This document shows positions 22,889 to 23,598 of a stretch of 23,598 nucleotides of DNA, piece by piece. The stretch comes from Lachnospiraceae bacterium UBA4292. Its GTDB lineage: Bacteria; Bacillota; Clostridia; Lachnospirales; Lachnospiraceae. Under the pieces are notes generated by a model. It searched no databases and was not told the DNA's origin. It was given only the letters and a program-made list of their open reading frames with translations. Each line of letters opens with the position of its first letter. Position 1 is the first letter of the stretch. The position numbers and the translations under genes are program-made. The stretch spans positions 1-23,598 of the forward strand of contig DGVE01000133.1 of the NCBI GenBank assembly GCA_002395865.1. Direction: 5' to 3'.

Positions 22889-22917
22889 ATAATACCACGT
22901 AAGGAAATAAAGAGCAA
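22889..22917 (-). promoter_or_regulatory. Promoter of the zinc-ribbon protein gene
   Basis: The minus strand reads -35 TTGCTC (plus 22912-22917), a 17-base spacer and -10 TATTAT (plus 22889-22894). The 15-bp palindrome TTTTGCAATGCAAAA (22921-22935) abuts the -35 and could be an operator. Confidence 0.6.
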
Positions 22918-22920
22918 TAC

Positions 22921-22992
22921 TTTTGCAATGCAAAAAGCATTAAAAACATAAGTGCATACTTTTAGGGATAATAGCTCTACAATAGCATTGCA
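22921..22992. promoter_or_regulatory. Palindrome and inverted TGCAATGC sites between divergent genes
   Basis: TTTTGCAATGCAAAA (22921-22935) is a perfect palindrome around a central base. Its core TGCAATGC (22924-22931) returns inverted as GCATTGCA at 22985-22992, directly ahead of the ribosome site of the RHH-like gene. These would be natural binding sites for that small protein. Confidence 0.5.
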
Positions 22993-23005
22993 GGAGGTGG
23001 AGTAC

Positions 23006-23185
23006 ATGGGATTTCAATTACGACAGGATAAGAAAGAGTCTGAAAACAAAACCATCCGTTTTCCGGTGACGCTAATAGAACAAATTGAAACGGCTATCCA
23101 AAATAAAAATGTTTCATTTTCGGGCTTTGTGATACAAGCATGTGAATATGCTTTAAAGGAGATGAATCCTTCAGACTCGGGTTGA
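23006..23185 (+). CDS. Small ribbon-helix-helix-like protein, probable DNA binder
   Basis: A 59-residue protein. The segment NKTIRFPVTLIEQIETAIQNKNVSFSGFVIQACEYAL reads as a beta strand followed by two helices, the ribbon-helix-helix pattern (described here by position, residues about 15-52). Such proteins bind DNA as dimers and often repress their own promoter or act as antitoxins. The ATG at 23006 has GGAGGTGG at ideal distance. The frame is open 18 codons further upstream, but that part overlaps control sequences and is rejected. It is divergent from the zinc-ribbon gene, with palindromic sites in between. The stop overlaps the left arm of an inverted repeat. Confidence 0.7.
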   Translation: MGFQLRQDKKESENKTIRFPVTLIEQIETAIQNKNVSFSGFVIQACEYALKEMNPSDSG

Positions 23186-23222
23186 ATGCAAATCCGGGCC
23201 ATGTGATGATCATATTTGCATT
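23185..23222. repeat. 9-bp inverted repeat after the RHH-like gene
   Basis: AATGCAAAT (23185-23193) and ATTTGCATT (23214-23222) are perfect arms with a 20-base loop. They share ATGCAAA with the palindrome at 22921-22935. No T-run follows directly, though CGTTTTTTCG lies a few bases on, so it could be a weak terminator or another operator. Confidence 0.5.
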
Positions 23223-23277
23223 TCGACGTTTTTTCGATTGACAAGCATGCGATTACTCACTCTCGCGCTAAAAAGTC

Positions 23278-23306
23278 TTGACAAACCCCGCGCTTTTTAT
23301 TAAAGT
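23278..23306 (+). promoter_or_regulatory. Promoter of pckA
   Basis: -35 TTGACA (23278-23283), a 17-base spacer and -10 TAAAGT (23301-23306). Another TTGACA at 23238-23243 has no matching -10. The leader would be about 45 bases, with AGGCAGG ahead of the ATG at 23359. Confidence 0.7.
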
Positions 23307-23358
23307 ATCTCTGGTGTGTTATGCGCCAATAAAGAAATTCACGAAAGGCAGGAAAAAC

Positions 23359-23598
23359 ATGAGCAAAATCGATTTAAGCCGTTACGGCATAACAGGTGTG
23401 AGCGATATCGTTTACAACCCCTCTTATGAAGTACTCTTCGAGGAGGAGACCAAGGCGGGCCTCACAGGATTTGAGAAGGGACAGGTCACGGAGCTTGATA
23501 CTGTCAATGTAATGACCGGTATCTTCACAGGACGTTCTCCCAAGGACAAGTACATTGTCATGGATGAGAACTCCAAGGACACTGTATGGTGGACAACT
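23359..23598 (+). CDS. pckA: Phosphoenolpyruvate carboxykinase (ATP), 5' end only
   Basis: The first 80 residues of an ATP-dependent PEP carboxykinase, cut by the window end. They contain [12 protein letters not shown] and [17 protein letters not shown], the conserved N-terminal substrate-binding region, whose Arg in GRSPKDK contacts oxaloacetate in known enzymes. The enzyme interconverts oxaloacetate plus ATP with PEP, ADP and CO2. In fermenting anaerobes it often runs toward oxaloacetate. The ATG at 23359 follows AGGCAGGAAAAAC. The ATP/GTP-binding motifs lie beyond the window, but the N-terminus is specific to the ATP-type family. Confidence 0.95.
   Translation, partial: MSKIDLSRYGITGVSDIVYNPSYEVLFEEETKAGLTGFEKGQVTELDTVNVMTGIFTGRSPKDKYIVMDENSKDTVWWTT

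Overview
The window looks like a chromosomal segment of an anaerobic Firmicute, most likely a Lachnospiraceae/Butyrivibrio-type clostridium. This is inferred from strong AGGAGG-type ribosome sites, Gram-positive lipoproteins, the scpA-scpB pair, an ATP-type pckA, a YegP-like DUF1508 protein and an Rpn-family nuclease; no rRNA or tRNA gene is present to confirm it. Core genes are fairly G+C rich, and they alternate with visibly more A+T-rich accessory genes: the DUF234 ATPase, the Fic to HEPN block, and the zinc-ribbon protein with its RHH neighbour.

Layout. 1-558 is the 3' end of a sodium:neurotransmitter-symporter-type transporter. 661-3148 is a two-gene ABC exporter. 3223-4650 (minus) is an AAA ATPase of the ATPase_2/DUF234 family, with a readable promoter that carries a three-fold repeated operator-like motif. 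4651-5200 is mostly non-coding. 5201-6229 is a lipoprotein. 6423-7496 (minus) is a glycerol-1-phosphate dehydrogenase-like enzyme.

7709-13630 is a long co-directional run: an RlmD-type 23S rRNA uracil methyltransferase, a polytopic membrane protein, a YkuE-like metallophosphoesterase, scpA, scpB and an APH-fold kinase. Several of these overlap or are only a few bases apart. 13930-16241 is an A+T-rich toxin/defence-like block: a class II Fic protein, a small unknown protein and an MNT-HEPN pair.

16295-18967 encodes two exported surface proteins, a CAP-domain lipoprotein with repeat linkers and a secreted protein that may be truncated. 19129-20085 is an Rpn-family nuclease behind a very good promoter. 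20212-20592 is a tandem DUF1508 protein. 20713-22854 (minus) is a membrane-anchored zinc-ribbon/OB-fold protein with a Thr-Glu repeat. 23006-23185 is a small RHH-like protein divergent from it. 23359 to the end is the start of pckA.

The most unusual signal is a two-hairpin element present twice, between the metallophosphoesterase and scpA (11122-11195) and at the front of the CAP lipoprotein gene (16314-16372). The first stem differs between the copies by two compensatory base-pair changes, which points to a conserved structured element I do not recognise. Two accessory promoters, those of the Fic gene and the DUF234 ATPase gene, also carry regularly spaced palindromes or repeats that look like autoregulatory operators. 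I could run no searches or folding, so these are readings by eye.
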